Source: Ottelia alismoides
Lineage: Eukaryota; Streptophyta; Magnoliopsida; Alismatales; Hydrocharitaceae
Assembly: GCA_037367405.1 (NCBI GenBank)
Contig: JAZKJV010006945.1
Location: 1 to 64,000 of the forward strand
Direction: 5' to 3'
Length of the DNA stretch: 64,000 bases
Below, piece by piece: positions 1 through 11,638 of this stretch (the first letter of the stretch is position 1; each line of letters starts with the position of its first letter). A program made the position numbers and the translations under genes. The notes under the pieces are model-generated. The model saw only the letters and a program-made list of their open reading frames with translations. It was not told the origin of the DNA and searched no databases.

Positions 1-471
1 TTGCATCCAAAAAGATCCCTCTAATGTAAATAACTCGATAATTATATAAAAAATTACCTTGGTTCAGCCTAAGCTTGTTTTTTTTGAAGTTCTTTGGTCT
101 ATAGCACCTAACTTAACAATCAAGGAGGTTGGCTCATTTAGTTACTGGGTTGGGTTTGGTAGGAGTAACCTCCTATAAATAGTAACTATTTGGATGATTA
201 GGAGAGTTGGAGAGGGTTGGAATTAGAAATGTTATGTGATGTTACATTAGTTATGTGATGGAATTTCAATCCAGTATTACATGGGGGTATGCCAGGTTAC
301 CCCATGGTAACCTAGCAATCAAATATGCCCATAGTGTTGTAAGATAAAAATCAGATGTAAAATCAACCACCAACGAAGCACGTGAAAAGAAAGACACATA
401 ATAATGTGGTAGTCGATCACGTCTCGTGTCAAGTGGAGAAGAAATTCACTATGATAGAGTACAACTCTCCC

Positions 472-474
<3 letters not shown>
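1..474. other. unassigned AT-rich flank
   Basis: I see no gene, RNA or recognisable element end here. There are no long ORFs, and the sequence has the mixed composition of old intergenic plant DNA. Confidence 0.4.

Positions 475-530
<56 letters not shown>
475..530. repeat. (CT)n / (GA)n microsatellite
   Basis: This is an uninterrupted CT dinucleotide run of about 56 bp. It gives serine-leucine repeats in one direction and arginine-glutamate repeats in the other, so the short ORFs crossing it are artefacts. Long pure CT runs are common in plant intergenic DNA and 5' leaders and are usually length-polymorphic. Confidence 0.97.
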
Positions 531-533
<3 letters not shown>

Positions 534-1362
534 AGTGTTGTGTGGAATGCCTCGATTCATCATCTCTTTTTATATGTCCAAGTACAAAAACAATATTCCT
601 ATTCCTAACTTTACATAGAATACAACTCAACTATTATTAAGATTAGAAGTACACTTCATTGGGATCTTTACTCCATATATAGCTCATAATCCTAACAAAG
701 AAGATGTTTGAACATCGTCTTGTCTACGTACATTCTCTTACCATTACTATTCTAGATGTAGCTGGAGGTATGGAAGCAAAGATGGTAGATATAGGCAGAT
801 ACATATATACGAATATAGGTTATTTTATCATATCCTTTTCCAATTTAAGACCCATATAATGATATGGGATTTGACATCTTACAGATGCAGAAAATTGCAA
901 ACCATATCTTTAATATGGATACGTATATGAAAACAGATAATTATAATTTGGATAGGAATATTTAACATACGAACAATTTTCAAGCAGATAATAAATATTT
1001 GTTTATATATTCAAAAGAAATGTTTTTGTAAAGTTGAAATTAATACCGGCCAAATCAAACAACAAACTAAAAATAAAATGAAGTGATATGCTATGTTAAA
1101 AGAATTGTATAATAAATTATTAAAAATAATTGCATTTGGAAATGACATCAAAGTAGAAATATATTACGTGTAAATCTGCAATGTATTTAGATATATGACT
1201 AAATTATATGCATATTAATATATGTCTATACAATATAGATGCATAAATTTAGTAATACAGATATTTCTTATCCGTAGAAAAAGATAACCATAAACATACT
1301 CATATCTCAAAAAATGAAAATAATATTTGGATATATCCGTAAAACTAAAGAAACACATTTAT
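531..1362. other. unassigned intergenic sequence
   Basis: This AT-rich stretch has no supported gene. Short motifs of the type GATACGTATATG and GGATATATCCG near 800-960 and 1320-1340 recall the interior of the hAT MITE at 4338-5142. It may therefore hold an older, eroded relative, but I could not define ends. Confidence 0.3.
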
Positions 1363-1580
1363 ATAAGCAGATTAGAGTGGATACTCTGCAACACTGCAGA
1401 GTCCGCTGCAATCAATCTGAGCCAAATCTTGATCGAGCGGTTCACACGATTTCCACGGTATGAGTTCACAAAAACATAGAATTCATGCGAACCGCTCGAT
1501 TAAGATCGAGCGGCTCCGATGTTCTACTATTTTGCAACAAAATCTGCAGTACTGCATAGGAACTGCTCCCATAAGCAGAT
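1363..1580. mobile_element. Mutator-type MITE with 10-bp target duplication
   Basis: The 198-bp element spans 1373-1570. It is flanked by identical direct repeats ATAAGCAGAT at 1363-1372 and 1571-1580; a duplication of 9-10 bp is the hallmark of Mutator-like transposons. The ends are imperfect inverted repeats: the left begins TAGAGTGGATACTCTGCA and the right, read inward on the other strand, begins GGGAGCAGTTCCTATGCAG. About 19 of 26 positions match after the first bases. A second inverted pair lies inside, ATCTTGATCGAGCGGTTC near 1427 and its partner ending near 1506, so the whole element can fold back. It has no coding capacity and would depend on a transposase elsewhere. Confidence 0.72.
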
Positions 1581-3524
1581 ATGTATCCCTATATTGTGTG
1601 TCCTTTGGTTGATTTGAGAAAAATTGACTTTGAGATGCGTGCATGAGTGTATAAATAAATGCACACAAATCTGCACGCATCTTAAAGACCAAACATGTTC
1701 GTATTTAGGTCATCATTTTGACTTCGAAGCTGCGATTAAACCGAAAGCTAGGCGAATATTTAAATACTGCAACAATCAAAAGTGTTCACAGAGATATTAT
1801 ATATTTAACAAAACAAAAAAATAGTTCTAAATTAAATTCAACTTTATTGTCATATTCATTCTAATATTCTCAGTACAACAATGATTTTTCATCACTTCTC
1901 TTAAAAGTTGTACTAAAAGTTGCTAAGATAGGGATATTATAAGAAAATAATGAGAAAGGTAATGCAAATAATACTACAACTAAATTGACTTACGTCAATG
2001 AATAATTTTAATATACCTTGGCATATCTTCCATAGCTAGATTTATAATAATAAATATTATTGTTGCGTACTTTTTAGATTTGTAAATGAAAACATAGTTG
2101 TTGATGTACTACGACCAATGAATCATATAGCAACATTTTCTATTGATTTGTTTTATTCATTTCTAAACAACCAATGATTAGCAAACGTTTTTGCTACGAA
2201 TTGTAAAAACTAAAGTTAATTTTGCAAAGAATAATATTCGTTGTTTTGAATCTCACATGAGAATAAACACGGAAAGAAAAATGTATATAATGATGCTTTA
2301 AAAAATCGTTGTTATCAAATATATAGGAAAGATATTATTCTTTGTGAAATTATTTTTTATACTTGAAATTAAAGATAAATGTCATATCTTTTTTTTGTAT
2401 TTTTTAGCGACGATGCATATAGTAACGCTTACTCGTTGCTACTTTTAAAATATTAGCTAATTGTCGTTAATTTTTTAGTTCAAAATTTCGTGATAATTAG
2501 TTAAAATTTTTGAAAAACAATGGATAAAGATGGATATATGGATCATTGCTGATGATATACAATAGATAAGATATTCATCACTAACTTCAAGCGTAGAAAA
2601 ATAATTATACAACAATGTAATGATGATTTTTTAAAAACTTCACTACATACCCAATTAGTTTTAGTGGCGTGGCAATGCATATTTATATTTCGTTCCACTA
2701 GAAGTTCACAATTTATAATATTCATCTCGGTGTAACTAACATGGGATGATATAACTACAATTTTTTATTTATTTGGTGTTGTTTCTTGTATTAACCTTTA
2801 TTAGCACAATAACAACTAGGGTAAAACCCGTGCGTTCCACCGGGAGTTATATTATTTTGGGTTTAATGCGACAATGAATGGAAATGAGTTGATTTATATT
2901 GTCGTGCTTGCTTTAAAGAATGAGAAATTTAGAAAATAAATTGAAGGTACAAGTATAAGAGTTCAACAACCTTCTGAAAGCCTAATCTATCAAATAGGAA
3001 AATAGAGAATCATGTTGTTGACGATGTGTATAAACATGTAAAAAATGTATATGATTACATAGGATATGCTAAAGATATATAAAGAAAAATGAAGTTTTAC
3101 CATGTCAGTACCTTGATCAATGGATACTGATAAATGAGATTAGAAAGAGTAATTTGAAATAGCTTCATAAAGATATCTATAACATGGCAAACATAAAAGA
3201 TGGACTCTGACATTTAAGAAGGAACTCTAATATTCTCTTCCTCGACATCAAAGAGCAAAAATCATTCCCCATGTTCCATTTACCAACACAAAATATATAA
3301 AAACTCAGGAAAATCCCATGTAATCGTAATTCTCAAGCATATTCTGAAGTGTTTATCTCCTAATTTCAATAAAAAAGAATTATCTATGCTTATCAGAGAT
3401 TGTGATTGCTCACTTAATTTTCTCAAAACCATACTATATTGATCATAGGCTACATAAGATTGCGAGCATGAGTTGGTGGTCGATGTTCGCTGCCCAAATC
3501 ACATTTCTCACTCACAACTAAACA
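1581..3524. other. unassigned AT-rich sequence, probably eroded repeats
   Basis: No gene is supported. Short recurring words such as GTTGCTAC and AGCGACGATGCATA at 2090-2470 suggest an old transposon body. At about 2818 the sequence GGTAAAACCCGTGCGTTCC resembles a word (CCCGTGCGTT) seen in dispersed repeats of many monocots. I could not find matching element ends for either. Confidence 0.3.
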
Positions 3525-3608
3525 CCTCTTTCGGTATGGTTTAGCATACATCCGAGGGTCGATGATGTATCGACCCTCGGATGTACTGCTAAACCATACC
3601 GAAAGAGG
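3525..3608. repeat. near-perfect inverted repeat (84-nt hairpin)
   Basis: The left arm (3525-3563) begins CCTCTTTCGGTATGGTTTAG. The right arm (3569-3608) is its reverse complement over about 39 bp with a single one-base bulge, and the loop is about 5 nt. A transcript from either strand would form one long, almost fully paired stem. This could be a young microRNA or siRNA-type hairpin, or a fold-back repair product. The arms are not related to the other repeats here. No target is known from this sequence alone. Confidence 0.85.
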
Positions 3609-4329
3609 GAAATCTAAATCTTTCCAAAATTGAAGTGGTTTTAGTAGGGTTAGTCTCAATAATGATTTCAGATGGGCTCTTCCGTAGTTGGTCGATGAAT
3701 CTTCTTGCCAAAAAACCAAATAAACATATTAGTGATTGTGTACATCAATCCGTGAAGGAGTTGTCCTCACAATGTCCTCTATCGCCAGCAATCTTGTGAT
3801 TCTCGTAGTTGGAATCGACTAAACCTGTCTCGAGTGGAGGCAAAGAGGGGCTTTGGGCCAATCCATATTGGAGGAATACTAGACAGAGGAAGTTTATGAT
3901 TTAGGAATTCATCATAAAGAATAATCTAGAACAAATCGAACAAACAAAGATGTACATCGACGATAGAGGACCTTAGAGGAGTTGTCGGTCCGAGCTATCT
4001 GATCGGTCACACTCATGTGATTCTCGTAGGGTGCTTGGAGTAACGCCATCGCAGGTCGAGGTGAAGAGAAGCGGTGGGTCCATTCTGACGGAGAATCAAA
4101 AGGAAGTTTAGGTTTTAAGATTTTAAAAGAGAGGATGAAAAAACCAAGTAACCCTCATTTTTTGATCATCGAACACCTCCACTGCAATCCATTCATAACG
4201 TGCCAGTATTAAAAATGGTACATAGCACGTGTTAGAGGAAGCGCATGATATGGCGTCTCCTGAAAATTCCCACCGTACATATTATAAGAACGCCCTGTTT
4301 ATATTGAAATAAAACATACAAAATATCAA
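3609..4329. other. unassigned sequence next to the hairpin
   Basis: This stretch is somewhat richer in GC than its surroundings. The phrase TGTGATTCTCGTAG occurs twice (near 3795 and 4017), which hints at an internal duplication. I recognise no protein domain on either strand. Confidence 0.3.
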
Positions 4330-5150
4330 CCAACCACTAAGGATGAAAACAGATCAGATACGGATATAATTTGGATATGCATTAAGAAATTATACTCTTA
4401 AAAATACGAATATGAATTCGAATAGAATATTTATGGAATCCGATTACGTATCGAATAAAAGTGGACCCGAATATGGATTGAATAAAGAGCCAATCCAAAT
4501 AGGAATCGAATAAAAAGTGAATACAAATATAGACCCAATAAACATAAAATCCGAATATGGATCTAATAAAGTCCACATATGAATAGGAATTAATTTTTTT
4601 TATCAAAGTTCATAATAATTTAAAAAAAATGACAATGAAATATATATAAAGTTGCATCATAATAAAAGTAAGCGTCGATGACATGTGTTCTTTATCTGAA
4701 GTAAAAAGAGGGATAGAGTTTCATAACTTTTATTCATGTCCATCCCCAAACACATGGAAGTTTATTAATATCATTGATATAGCTAGTGCATTATATAATA
4801 TATAAAACTAATATAATAACATGACCCGTATCTTATATTACATTAACTAATATATATAATAATCTTAAATATTGTATTCGGATATCTGGATCTAGATCCG
4901 GATATTCAAATCATTACCGTATATCCATATTCGATTAATATTCGGATACGGATATCCATATCCAATAATTTTTCGAATACGGTAAACATATATTCAGATA
5001 TATCCATATCAATTAACCATTACCATATCCATATCCGTATATCCATATTCGATTAATATTCGAATACGGATATCCGTATCCGATAATTTTTCGAATACGA
5101 TAAACATATATTCAGATATATCCGTATCGATTTTCATCTTTACCAACCAC
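4330..5150. mobile_element. non-autonomous hAT transposon (MITE) with 8-bp target duplication
   Basis: The element spans 4338-5142 (805 bp). It is flanked by an exact 8-bp direct repeat CCAACCAC at 4330-4337 and 5143-5150, the duplication length made by hAT transposases. The terminal inverted repeats read TAAGGATGAAAACAGAT at the left and TAAAGATGAAAATCGAT inward from the right; ends of this kind are seen in plant hAT elements. The interior is built of GATATCCGTATCC-like words. A roughly 120-bp stretch is present twice in tandem near 4905-5020 and 5030-5142. It has no transposase. Confidence 0.85.
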
Positions 5151-5257
5151 TCACACTGGGATACTGGTACCTAATATATAATCTAATATATATAAATATA
5201 AAAATATAAATATATATATAAACAAAACATTTGGAATATGCACATAAATAATGCTAG

Positions 5258-5289
5258 AGGGCCGTGAACAGTGCCATGTCCACGGCCCT
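5258..5289. repeat. short inverted repeat AGGGCCGTG / CACGGCCCT
   Basis: Nine-bp perfect arms at 5258-5266 and 5281-5289 are separated by 14 bases. It could be the tip of an eroded MITE or a terminator-like fold. Nothing nearby decides between these. Confidence 0.55.
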
Positions 5290-7739
5290 TAATATATTGT
5301 ATGATTAGTATCTCCATTGTGGTTTAAAAAAATTTGTTAATAAAAATATGGGGATTTTTTACATTTATGCCCCTTCAAAATTTTGCAATTATAGTTGTCT
5401 TACATTTTTTGGAATTACACTTGTGCCCATGTATTCTTACAAAATTTACAGTACTACCCTTCACCGTTCCGTTATTATACTTAAATGAGGATCTTAAATG
5501 AGGACAAGGTAAAAAATCCAAAAGAAAGTACAGAGTACTGTATATTTAAGTGAGGCTATCAGATTATATATGGTAGCCATTGCATCTGAAACATCCATCT
5601 TGGAAGAAATATGATTTATTTCTATATCTTTGTTTCTTTCTCCGACTAGTATATCCCTCGCTCTTTCTTTCTTTCTTTACAAACTATAGTTTTCTGCGCA
5701 ATAAGATACATGTATATTCGAACCATCAAAATTTTCATATATGGAGGGAAGATGAAAGGCTTATGCTGCATTCGATTGCATGGAAACCTCGAAAAGAGAC
5801 CAGTTCCTTAACCATTACTGCTAGAAGTCCAGTTTCGCCAAAAGAAGATACCCCGCTATTTCGAGTCTACGCTTGGGTGAAGCTTCATTGTAGCCATCTT
5901 ACGAGATGACTCTGAAAGAACTACAGTGGAATAAATTCGGCATTTCTGGAAAGAAATAGCTTCATCTTCCTTTCCAGCAAGTTCAAAATGATAAAGGAAC
6001 TTGAGAGAGAGATATTCAATTGGGTAGATTGATGAAACTGTATTTCAGATTCCTTGATATTTGATTATTTCTGTGTCATTGTTTCTTTTATTGAGAAGCA
6101 TCTCTCTTGCTGGATGGAGGGAGGGTAAAGGGAAATCTCCTGAACCAAGGCAGATCCTAGCTCCTTTTTTGCTGTGATGTCTGTGCATGTGTGTCATTTC
6201 CAAATGCAGACAAAGGGAGAAGGGAACAGGGTAAAAAATAATGACCATGTCCTCCCATTCCCAACTGTCATCCAGAGAGCTATGCTATTCTATACTGTAC
6301 TTTACATCACCACCTGTTCCAGCAGTTGCCCATCCCTGTCCCTTTTCCTGTTCCTATACCCCCAACCCATCCCATCCCGTCCCGTCCTCTCTCCCTCCCT
6401 AAAACCAAACCCCATTCCCTCCCCTTCTTTGGGCACTGTTCAATATGCCACGAATTACTCCATTCTTGATTCCCTTCCCTTTAATGGCTGTGATGCTTCC
6501 CACTCTCAACAGCTCATGCATATACTTTTCCTTCCCACAGATCACTTCTCCACTCTCAAGGAGTGCAATACTAACGATTTAGAGATCGAAAAATACTTGG
6601 TGATTTCTCAAATTTCATCTCTTCGAGGGGTAATTGATGTATGCATTGGCATACAACTTTTTCTTCTTGGTCAGGGGTTTGGTAGACACCTACATGAAAC
6701 ATCTATAGAAAATTTATGTTGTCTTCATTCATGTAATAGGAGGATTTTGGATGTACTTAAAACACAGGACTAGAAAACTTTCTCTGGATGACTTGACGTG
6801 ATGGTGGCTATAACCATCGAAGAGGAGCACATGAACAAAAACTCATACTTCCTCTAGAAATTACGTAAGTTAAATATGTCGAATGTGAAAGAAGTAGGAG
6901 AAAAAAAGAATTAAAGAACTAGGAAAAATATAAAAAGGAAATCAAAGAACACACTTTGCTAGTATATGGACATGTTGTACATTTCAAACATGGTTGTACC
7001 ACTGCAATGGATTCAAAAGAAGTCATCCACGATGATATGTGCTCACCGAGAAGGCGAGTCTAGTGAAAGTAATGCCTGATAGGAGGCTGGTTGATGCACA
7101 AGCAAATGTAAATATTTGAATTGGCCGATCACTTATTTATGTTCTATCCAGCTACTTTTGGTGCCATAGTGATGATGGGAAATCGATTCGCAACAAGATG
7201 ATAGAATTTGGACATATCGAGTTAAGATTCACCTCTAGACAATATGTACACTGCACATGTTGTTACGCACCTCTAGTTTTTTTTGCTTGTCTGGGAGGAT
7301 TTTAAATTAAGCTTTAAATGTAATAAAATGCTTGGGAGACATGCAACATATGTGACACTATTAAATCTATTAATATTATAAATACTGACTTTAGTTCTTC
7401 TACTTACACTAGTTTAAACATAATAGAACTATATGTCATATGTCATGTTAGATAATGTGACACTAATTTTAATCGTAAATGGAATTTTATACAGATATAT
7501 TACATAAATATGAAATATACTTCCATGCTAAACAACCTATCTTTTCATCTAGCAAGTATGGATATTGAAAATCTAGATTTAAGGTATTTTGCAAGTTTCA
7601 TGGTGGGATGATTAGCAAATATAAAATATATTCTACAAAACATCCCAAAATAGTATTATATTTAGTATTCATAAAGTGTGGGATCTAGATTTAATATACT
7701 AAGGTATTTGAGAGTCATTTAATCACTATGCACGCTTCT
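5290..7739. other. unassigned sequence; no supported gene
   Basis: Two open stretches on the plus strand (5580-5909, 109 codons; 6174-6773, 199 codons) show no domain, signal peptide or known motif that I can recognise. The second starts in a pyrimidine-rich tract (6330-6430) that could be a 5' leader of an unseen transcript, but there is no further support. The remaining sequence is ordinary AT-rich plant intergenic DNA. Confidence 0.35.
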
Positions 7740-8754
7740 TTGAATGAATTGGCACGGGGTTGATATTTTTCCCGAACTTGGGAGGTCGATCAAAAACATC
7801 CGCTTAACAAGTGCTTTTACAGCTTACTATGCTCGGGCGGAATAAGCTCTCCTTTCTACAAAAAAATTGTGGTCAAACTTATTTGATCCCGGGTTGTTTT
7901 TTCTTTAGATTTTTCTCCATGAAAAAATCATTACACATGACTTACTTCATAAATTAAACATCTCATCGGCAAACATATGCTTCTTATGCCTCAATGATAA
8001 TGAAAAATATATGCATATTTTTTAGGATTTCCTGGTCACTAAAGATATTCTAAGAAGGACACTCCCAAGCGATTGTGCCTTTAACTTACAAAACTTCTTG
8101 GCTTGCGAATTCGATAAGTTAAACAGTGAATAATTTTGGCAGTTTTTTGCAATGCAGGCATAATTTTGGTGGTTGATTTGGAAAGCCCAATGCAGAAACG
8201 CCAACGACTCTCTACCTATATCAATCAGGAACATAATTATCGGAAGCTCACAAATTTGTTTTGGTGCGTCTAGAAAGAAATTTCCCACAAATGGAGATAG
8301 AAAATTAGATATTTATAAGTTTCATGCTTTATGATCTATTTTACTCTTACGTCTACCTCTTAACTATGTGTCTATGTTTGGATTTCTTCCTCATATATTT
8401 CTTAGATGCTAAATCTCTGATTATAGGGAAAGCCCTCAGCCTCAAACAATGAACCCTTGAAGTTTGATGGAAACAACAAATCTCTCGCTAAGTGAAGCGG
8501 ATGTTGTGTGTAATAGTCTGGTAGTCGGCCTTCCCCTCAAATTATTATGGAGGGCTCTTGTCATTTTTTGACTTTGTCTCTAGGGATTACGTATTAACTA
8601 TGGTGAACTTTGTTGTATTACTGAAGTTTTGCCTTTCGGGTGACTGTAGATGGGCAGTTGGGTCTCTTTTTGATTTAGGCATGTAAGCTAACTATAGCTT
8701 CGGATCTACTCTTTATGTTTGATGAATGAATAGTACTTGGTCATTTAAAAAAAA
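7740..8754 (+). pseudogene. decayed LINE 3' end (zf-RVT-like remnant plus A-rich tail)
   Basis: Read on the plus strand with stops, 7940-8290 gives a cysteine/histidine pattern CFLCLNDNEKYMHIF, then a tryptophan-rich block with WWLIWKAQCRNAN. This resembles the zinc-binding domain at the C-terminus of plant LINE reverse transcriptases (C-x2-C ... H ... W-x-W/K-x-R-N). About 450 bases of non-coding sequence follow, ending TTGGTCATTT and eight A residues at 8747-8754, as expected for a LINE 3' end. Several stops and shifts break the frame, and the 5' part is missing or beyond recognition. The assignment rests on these short matches only. Confidence 0.45.
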
Positions 8755-10267
8755 GGATATTTACCCAGCAGACCTTAAAATCTTTCGAAATTACCTATAC
8801 GACCTTTGAAACATCATAATTCCTCCCACGACCTCGTAAACTTGCTCCGTCTTACCCAACAAACCCTCCCGTCAATTTTAACTACATTTGAGTCAGTTAC
8901 TTGGGTTAGTCGTGAGTTAATCTAACCAATTAAACATCGAACGGTTACGATTAACCAAAAAAAGTCCTGCAGTAGACCGGCGGGGAGAGAGCAGGGATGC
9001 AACATGCTTGGAGGGCTCCATCACCAGGGGTGAGCAGGAAGCTTGGTAGGGGCGGTGAGCAGCGGCGCGACCAGGGAGCTTGGGAGGGAGCGGCGTAGGG
9101 AGCAACGGAACGGGCCAGGGTGCAGCGGCATGACCAGGGAGCTTGAGAGGGGCGGAGCGGGCCTAGCGTGCAGAGCGCCGCGCGCGGGGAGGGAGGGGTG
9201 CAGCGGCGCACGCGGTGGGAGGGGGGGGGGGGGGGGGGGTGAGCGGCGCGCGGGGAGGGAGGGGGCGGGGGGGGGGGGGGGGGGTTGCAGCGCCGCGCGC
9301 GGGGGGGAGGGGGGCTGGGTTGCAGCGGCGCGCGGGGGTTGCAGTGCCGCACGCGGGGGAGGGGTGTGGGCTGCAGCGGCGCGCGCGGGGGAGGGGGGGT
9401 GCAGCGGCGCGCGCGGTGGGAGGGAGAGGGGGGTTTGAGCGGCGCGCGGGGAGGGAGAGGGGAGGGGGAGGGGGGTTGCAGCGCCGCGCGCAGGGGGAGG
9501 GGGGCTGGGTTGCAGCGGCGCGCGGGGGTTGCAGCGCCGTGCACAGGGGGAGGGGGTGGGCTGCAGCGGCGCGCACGGGGGAGGGGGGGGTGCAACGGCG
9601 CGCGGCGGGGTGGGGGGGGGGGCTGCAGCGCCGCGCGCGGGGAGGGAGGGGTTGCAGCGGCACATGCGGTGGGAGGGGGTTGCAGCGCCACGCGCGGGTG
9701 GAGGGGGTGGGTTGCAGCGGCGCGCGCGGGGAGGGGGGGTTGCAGCGCCACGCACAGGGAGAGGGTGGTTGCAGCGCCGCCCCGGGAGGTTGCAGCGCCG
9801 CATGCGGGCGGAGGGGGGTTGGTTGCAGCGGCGTGCACGGGGGAGGGGGTAGCAAGGAGCAACGGCTTCGGTTCATACAGACCATTCGAGCAGAGGAGGG
9901 AAGGAGCTGAGCACGGTGCTCGTCCGCAACGGAGGGAAGAGCAGGGATGGAGAAGTTGTTCGCAAGGCTCTCGATGACGGAAGTGGCGAGGCTCAAAGCT
10001 TGGCATTGACGGAGGAGCGGCTCAGGAAGATCAACTCTTCTGAGATGATGTAGTGGCATTAAATGTAAATTTGATAAACAAATTGGGTATAATATAAATG
10101 AACATAACGGAATCAGGTTTAATTTTAACGAGTAAATGAACGGGAGTTAACCGCAAGGTCTGTAGGGTAAGGGTTAGCAAGTTTACAAGGTCGTGGGAGG
10201 AATTATGATGTTTCAAAGGTCGTAGAGGTAATTTCGAAAGATTTTAGGGTCTGTTGGGTAAATATCC
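8755..10267. mobile_element. TIR element (Mutator-like candidate) carrying a GC-rich minisatellite
   Basis: The ends are long inverted repeats of 92 bp (8755-8846 and 10176-10267) that differ at only about four positions. They begin GGATATTTACCCAGCAGACC at the left, and weaker similarity continues inward. The flanks share TAAAAAA (8746-8752 and 10269-10275), compatible with a target duplication in the LINE A-tail, but low complexity makes this weak. Long TIRs of about 100 bp and a GC-rich cargo are typical of Mutator-like and Pack-MULE elements; the superfamily is my inference. No transposase is present. The two ends are far more alike than those of the other DNA elements here, which suggests a fairly recent insertion. 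Confidence 0.75.
9145..9860. repeat. GC-rich G-run minisatellite inside the TIR element
   Basis: A unit of roughly 35-45 bp, built on TGCAGCGGCGCGCGCGGGGG plus a run of G and GGGA, is repeated many times with variation (TTGCAGCGCCGCGCGC, GTGCAGCGGCGCGC and so on). All G runs are on the plus strand. Because C and G triplets never give stops in several frames, long ORFs rich in Arg, Gly, Pro and Ala appear in at least six overlapping readings; none resembles a real protein. Composition differs sharply from the AT-rich surroundings. Confidence 0.88.
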
Positions 10268-10520
10268 CTAAAAAATGATAAAGTGTGGGAGACAATGGAT
10301 TAATACTTCATTACTTGAGGTAAAGCATTTTTGGCAATGGTGTCAGAAGGCCTAGTTGGAATCGAGCCGAAGTAGTTATCAAGGCCAGTGCCCTCAAAGT
10401 CAACCAATTCCTCATGAATTCATGATAATGGCTCGAGCCTAGACTTGAGATACTAAAAACAATATCAATGTGAGTTCGCTCTAATTGTAGACATGAATAC
10501 CTGAGAAGGAAGCCACCCTA
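10268..10520. other. short unassigned spacer
   Basis: These 250 bases lie between the TIR element and the first LTR. I see no gene or repeat boundary other than the start of the LTR at 10521. Confidence 0.4.
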
Positions 10521-11638
10521 TGATGAATCTCCATTTCATCACATTTATTCTTTCATTTTTGCCTTAATTCCTAGCTAAATATGTGTATATAGCATTAATC
10601 TGTACAAAATAACACTCAATTATTGATAAAAAATACTGCATAAATATTGATATTTAATTCTAAAATAAAAGAATAAAGAAATGAAATGAAATGAAATGAA
10701 GTTTCAAAGACATGACCCTATCCCCGAGACCCAGTCATCATGATGACTTGATCGACAAGGAATAAAGTAGGGGAGATATTATGGCTAACTATATAGAAAA
10801 CACGCAAAAACCCTAAACTCTATCTATCAATAAATGGCCATTTGTACCCTAATTTATTTTCCAATTCTTTATATCTCAAATAATAAAACCCTCAACATGA
10901 AACGTGTACATAAAAATAAAAAAATACAAAATTGATTTCACACAAAAACAATACACAATGTACCCCGAACAACCAGAACAAAAAATGCAAACAAAACTTC
11001 CCACACTTGTATCTTTTCCACACATACTCAAAATTGACCAAGCCAACTTTTATTGTTCATAAAATATAATATCTATTTAATGAAGGTGGTTGCATTTAAT
11101 TTGAAGTTGAGATACAAAAGTTGATTTTTGGGTCCCTATCGTACTATATACATGTATACAATATTCATTATATTTTTAGCTTCTTTATATTTTTATATAC
11201 TTGTAGATATTATTTGAAATACATATAAAAATAAATATAAAATAAAACCTTGAAGAAGACTTATAAATAAATAAAGTATTATAATATATAGGTAAGCTAT
11301 ACTTATATAATACATGTACATATTTATTTAAGTAAATAAATAAAATCAGAAAAATACTATAAAAATATTTAAAGGTGTAATTAAGTAAGTTATAAATATA
11401 TAAAATGTTTAAATACAATAATAAAATATAAAATAAAAATAAAAATAAAATACCATAAATACATGTATATTTACATATGTATATACATGTAAATATTAAC
11501 AACTAATAAATAACTTTCTTAAAATTAATAAATTCGTAATAAAATACTACATAAAGTAACACACATTTTTTATGTTTTGAGTAAAAATTAATAAAATTGT
11601 TTATTAATTTTAAACTATTTAAAAAGAGAATTGTTCCC
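10521..11638 (+). mobile_element. W0: partial Athila-like 5' LTR, broken by W1
   Basis: It begins TGATGAATCTCCATTTCATC, the same start as the W1 and Y LTRs. It then follows their order of motifs, including CGACAAGGAATAAAGTA near 10752. At 11638 the next LTR starts. The last W0 bases (GAATTGTTCCC) align with an internal position of the W1 LTR near 12818, so W1 inserted into this LTR and the remainder of W0 lies beyond it, outside the window. A small (AAATG)n run is present near 10680. Confidence 0.75.

Noticed and set aside
319..630. ORFs across the CT repeat
   Set aside because: The dinucleotide run is open in several frames and gives simple Ser-Leu or Arg-Glu repeats.
5351..5519. A possible small MITE with GGATTTTTTAC ends
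   Set aside because: Only 11 bp of inverted match and no target duplication; could be chance in AT-rich sequence.
6174..6773. 199-codon ORF as a host gene
   Set aside because: Starts in a pyrimidine-rich stretch, lacks any known domain, and no exon partner is visible; kept only as an unassigned region.
8951..10059. Long overlapping ORFs of 100-350 codons on both strands
   Set aside because: They exist only because the GC-rich minisatellite has few stop codons; several frames are open at once and all give low-complexity Arg/Pro/Ala/Gly sequence.
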